Below are positions 4,615 through 7,652 of a stretch of 7,652 nt of DNA, in pieces. The notes beneath the pieces were generated by a model. That model was not told the origin of the DNA, did no database searches, and saw nothing but the letters and a program-made list of their open reading frames with translations. Location: positions 1 to 7,652 of the forward strand of contig JAFSBP010000371.1 in NCBI GenBank assembly GCA_017437205.1, read 5' to 3'. The position numbers and the translations under genes were made by a program. Source of the DNA: Lachnospiraceae bacterium. GTDB lineage: Bacteria > Bacillota > Clostridia > Lachnospirales > Lachnospiraceae. How positions within the stretch are numbered: the first letter of the stretch is position 1; every line of letters begins with the position of its first letter.

Positions 4615-7314
4615 CTATTGGGCAACCCGGCTCTCATGGCAGGTAAAATAAATCACCTGATATTCCTTACCGATCTCTGAGAGAAATTGGAGTGCTGCCT
4701 CTGTCTTCGCCCCGTCCAGATTCACGAACGGATCATCAAAGATCACCACCGGCTTCTCCTGCGTGTACATCGCGTCCACCAGCGCCATGCGCATACAGAT
4801 TCCCAAAAGATCCTTCCAGCCCTCGCTGAAGAACTTCGTCTCCCGCTGTAAGCCCTGTTCACTAACCGTCAGTCTGAGGTCCGCGTCCAGATAACAGCCG
4901 ACAGCGTCCTTTCCGGTCAACATGCGGTAGTATTTTTCAAAACCGGTCATGATCGGCTCAGTGTACTTTGCAGTGAAAGAAGTCTTCGCCTTTTCCAGCA
5001 TTTCCTTCGTCTTCTTCAACATCCGGTGATACTGTTCCCGCTCTTTGAACTCCTCCTGACGAATCAACAACGTCTCCTCTGCCGCTGAAATCCCGTCCCG
5101 CTTCTCTCTCAGTTCATCCAAGCGGTCTTCCTGGCGGTTAATCAGCTTTCGCAAGGTTTCCAAACGGTCTTCCGCCTGCTCAAGCTGGGAGACAATCATC
5201 CCCTCCGAATCCAACAGTTCCGAATCCACTGCTTGAAGCAGCTTTTCCATCTCGTTCGCCGCCTCAAAATCGCCCTTTCTGCGCAGTGCTTTCTTCAGCT
5301 CCTCATCGCACATCCAATACTGTTGCAGATCCGCCTGAATACTTTGTAACTGGCGAGGCATGTCTTCCTGAACTTTGAATGCCAATGACTCGATATATGA
5401 AGTAATCCTGGACTGATGTGCCTTATACTTTTTCTCCGCCTCCGCGTAACGTCTGGACCGCTCCCGCAGTTCATTGTAACGGTTTCTCGCAAGCTTCAAC
5501 CGGTCCAGCAGGTCATCGCAATTGTCCACATCGACCTCCGTCTCAGGGTAATATGTCCAAATAAACTTCTCCAGCTCACACCGAACCTCTGAGAGACGTT
5601 CCTCAATCCGGCTCTCCCTGTAGTGAACTGCCTTCTCCATAAGACCGGCGTAGGTTTCCGCTTCCTCGGACAATTTCGCCAGCTCCGCAAGCACCATATC
5701 CTCGCGGTACTCACGATTCCATCGCCTAAGATATTCTTCTGTGTTTTTCTCCACCTCGGAGGCAGTGCGTTCCGCCATCCCTATCTCATGCTTCAGTGCA
5801 AGGATCTCATCGTCCTCCGCAATCGGTTCCTCCGAGATATTCATTGAGCGCGCATGGCGAAGACCGAGGATACCCAACGCTCCCAGCCCTACTGCGGCCA
5901 CAAACAGTACAATGGCAGCCCAGTTGATCACGCCCGGCTCACTTCCGGCCATCAGTACGATACCGACAATCAGGGCAATAACTGCGACTCCCTCGCAGAT
6001 ATATGCCTTAATCAGTGCCTGTTTCTTCTCATTCCGGCGCTTCTGCAGTTCTTCCTGTGCTTTCGCTTTCGCCTGTGCCTCCATCCGGTGGAGATAATCA
6101 TTCTTGGTGATCAGCACACTCATATCCGAAGCGCGCAGCCGCCAATCCTCCTCCACAGCCCGCAGTTCCTCTCGGTCCGGCACCGTAGGTCCTAATCTCT
6201 CCTCGCACTGTGCAAACTGCTCTTTTTCCTCATCCGTCAGACGAGACGACGTGCACTCCCAGTGAAGCTGCTTGTACAGATCCGCCTGTTCATTCTTCTC
6301 CTCAAACACTTCATCGGAGGGCCTTCCGGGCGCAAACAACGCCCTATCCTGCTCTAGCTGTAAGAGATCCTCCTCTGTCATGCGAAACATCTCCACCGCC
6401 TTTTTCTCGGCGATAAGATTCGTACACTCGCTGATATAACGTTCCAATTCCACCGCATCCGGTAGTTCTCCGGGAAAACGGCCTCTGCAACGGACCTTAT
6501 CTTCCTCCCGCTCGCTGACCTCGCAGCAAATGTTCTCATACTGCCGCTGACAGATCAACCGCTCCTTTGCGAGAAACAGTTCCTGCTGCCGTTTCAACAA
6601 TCCGCTGCGAACCGCCTTCAACTCTGCCTGCTCCGCTTCCAGCGCGGTCTTTTGCTCCTGCTCCGCAAAAATATCCTTATCCGTCCCGGGGCCGTAACTC
6701 ACCTGATCCTTAAGTACAGCGATTTCCGCCTTCTTCTTCGCCAATTCACCGGTCTTCCTCGTCGGGCTCAATCCATTGATCAAATCGGTCAGACGCTGAT
6801 TCACCGTCTCAAAATTCATCAGGTCATCCTTCTCACCAGACAGATTTCCCAGTTTCGCATTCACCCCGTCAGTCGCCTCCGTCTGACAGTCATTCTGGGT
6901 GATAAACACCGTTCTGCTAAAGGAGGCTCTGTCCAGCCCAAATAATTCCTCACCGATATTCTCAGTATAATCGTCACATTTCAGGTTCGTCGACGCATCC
7001 CGCAATTCGAACTTATCATCCTTTTCCTTCGCACCAAAAATCCGGGTCAGCTCATATACCTTTCCGCCCGCCTCAAACTTCAGGCTTCCGCCGCAGACAC
7101 CGCCCTGCCAGGGCTGATAACGTTTCCGCTCGTTCTGCAGATCGTCGCGAAGCTTTCCTCCGGAGAATCCGTAAAACATAGTCCGGATAAACGCAGCCAG
7201 CATACTCTTTCCCCATCCATTGTCCTCGCAAAGCACATTGCACCCGTCCTCAAATGAGAAAGTCTGATCCGACCATTTTCCAAACTGTTCAATATGACAA
7301 CTGTGTAGTCTCAT
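4615..7314 (-). CDS. SbcC/YhaN-like AAA ATPase with central membrane hairpin
   Basis: An 899-residue ATPase of the SMC/Rad50/SbcC type, probably the motor of a DNA end-processing or repair complex with the upstream metallophosphoesterase. The N-terminal head carries the P-loop EDNGWGKS at residues 30-37 (Lys36; Glu30 replaces the usual first glycine) and a Q-loop at FITQND (Gln140). Residues ~185-435 and ~500-780 are heptad-rich, charged coiled coils. Between them, residues ~442-457 and ~464-486 form two hydrophobic helices, a likely membrane hairpin, where SbcC/Rad50 has a zinc hook; no CxxC hook was seen. The C-terminal head has signature-like FFSEGWKDLL near 828-837, Walker B VVIFDDPF at 856-863 (Asp860, Asp861), the D-loop NLD, and the switch His893. 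The ATG follows the preceding TAG with no gap and has GGAGG 8 bases upstream. Family assignment is good; actual activity and membrane insertion are inferred. Confidence 0.88.
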   Translation of the reverse strand: MRLHSCHIEQFGKWSDQTFSFEDGCNVLCEDNGWGKSMLAAFIRTMFYGFSGGKLRDDLQNERKRYQPWQGGVCGGSLKFEAGGKVYELTRIFGAKEKDDKFELRDASTNLKCDDYTENIGEELFGLDRASFSRTVFITQNDCQTEATDGVNAKLGNLSGEKDDLMNFETVNQRLTDLINGLSPTRKTGELAKKKAEIAVLKDQVSYGPGTDKDIFAEQEQKTALEAEQAELKAVRSGLLKRQQELFLAKERLICQRQYENICCEVSEREEDKVRCRGRFPGELPDAVELERYISECTNLIAEKKAVEMFRMTEEDLLQLEQDRALFAPGRPSDEVFEEKNEQADLYKQLHWECTSSRLTDEEKEQFAQCEERLGPTVPDREELRAVEEDWRLRASDMSVLITKNDYLHRMEAQAKAKAQEELQKRRNEKKQALIKAYICEGVAVIALIVGIVLMAGSEPGVINWAAIVLFVAAVGLGALGILGLRHARSMNISEEPIAEDDEILALKHEIGMAERTASEVEKNTEEYLRRWNREYREDMVLAELAKLSEEAETYAGLMEKAVHYRESRIEERLSEVRCELEKFIWTYYPETEVDVDNCDDLLDRLKLARNRYNELRERSRRYAEAEKKYKAHQSRITSYIESLAFKVQEDMPRQLQSIQADLQQYWMCDEELKKALRRKGDFEAANEMEKLLQAVDSELLDSEGMIVSQLEQAEDRLETLRKLINRQEDRLDELREKRDGISAAEETLLIRQEEFKEREQYHRMLKKTKEMLEKAKTSFTAKYTEPIMTGFEKYYRMLTGKDAVGCYLDADLRLTVSEQGLQRETKFFSEGWKDLLGICMRMALVDAMYTQEKPVVIFDDPFVNLDGAKTEAALQFLSEIGKEYQVIYFTCHESRVAQ

Positions 7315-7652
7315 CTAGCGGACCTCCTCCCCTGCAAGTGCCTGTATTCCGTAGCGGATAATCTGCGCCTTCTCCTCCGGCGACAGATTCTCCTCGTTCA
7401 TCACGGTGCGAACGAACTCGCCCTTTAATGATTCATCCCGATAATATGCGGTGTAATCCACCGAAAACCGCGTTTCATCTGCGATCTTTACCGTATAAAA
7501 CAGATGTTCATACCGGGAGGCCAATAGGCCTGTCTCCTTCTCGCACGCCACATCCACCTCGCCGGTCAACACAATCTTCAAAAGATTCCTCGGACTGATC
7601 TGTGCCTCTCCAAGCACCTCATCGATCCGCGATCCGATCTCCGTCGTGGTCA
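7315..7652 (-). CDS. C-terminal part of a probable SbcD/YhaO-like metallophosphoesterase (partial)
   Basis: The reading frame is open from the right edge to the TAG at 7317-7315, giving the last 111 residues of a longer protein. The segment contains SPRNLLKIVLTGEVDV and a strand-rich stretch resembling the capping domain that follows the nuclease core in SbcD/Mre11-like proteins, then a helical, acidic tail. The catalytic Asp/His/Asn motifs would lie outside the window and cannot be checked. The identification therefore rests mainly on the neighbour: a gene ending exactly where an SbcC/YhaN-like ATPase begins is nearly always its metallophosphoesterase partner, which would act as the nuclease subunit. 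The GTG at 7617 is not a convincing start, because the frame stays open upstream of it. Confidence 0.6.
   Translation of the reverse strand, partial: TTTEIGSRIDEVLGEAQISPRNLLKIVLTGEVDVACEKETGLLASRYEHLFYTVKIADETRFSVDYTAYYRDESLKGEFVRTVMNEENLSPEEKAQIIRYGIQALAGEEVR

Noticed and set aside
7615..7617. GTG as the start of a small 100-residue protein at the right edge
   Set aside because: The frame is open upstream to the window edge, so this is an internal codon of a truncated larger gene.

Overview
The window looks like chromosomal DNA from a Clostridia-class Firmicute, most likely a Lachnospiraceae-type gut bacterium. This rests on strong GGAGG/AAAGGAG ribosome binding sites, a classical sigma-A promoter, moderate base composition, and a SCIFF ranthipeptide precursor with its radical SAM maturase, a gene pair that is a hallmark of Clostridia. 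Every supported gene is on the minus strand, so transcription runs from the right edge to the left. No gene-free stretch exceeds about 140 bases, and no tRNA, rRNA, CRISPR array or insertion sequence was seen.

Right part (7652 to 4615): the C-terminal end of a probable SbcD/YhaO-like metallophosphoesterase is followed with no gap (TAG directly abutting ATG) by an 899-residue SbcC/YhaN-like ATPase. The ATPase has Walker A at the N-terminus, signature and Walker B motifs at the C-terminus, long coiled coils, and a two-helix membrane hairpin in the middle where classical SbcC/Rad50 carries its zinc hook. The pair probably acts in DNA end processing or repair.

Middle part (4614 to 1468): a near-consensus sigma-A promoter drives a 50-codon cysteine-rich SCIFF precursor peptide. 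A hairpin terminator comes next, then the SCIFF maturase (461 residues; RRE-like N-terminus, CxxxCxxC radical SAM motif, complete SPASM cysteine set), and then a PLP-dependent Orn/Lys/Arg decarboxylase coupled to it through a TAATG junction. The terminator probably makes the peptide mRNA more abundant than the enzyme mRNA. The peptide has an extra leader cysteine (Cys13), and Gly37 stands where the characterised homologue, as I recall it, has the Thr that accepts the thioether.

Left part (1467 to 1): after an imperfect hairpin comes a likely autoregulated ECF promoter, an ECF sigma factor starting at GTG, and a single-pass membrane protein overlapping it by 8 bases that is the probable anti-sigma factor but lacks a zinc-binding motif. 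Last is the start of a secreted lipoprotein that runs off the left edge. This three-gene unit looks like an envelope-stress or signal-sensing module.

The most notable system is the ranthipeptide locus. The class is known, but this peptide's sequence departures and the coupled decarboxylase deserve attention.
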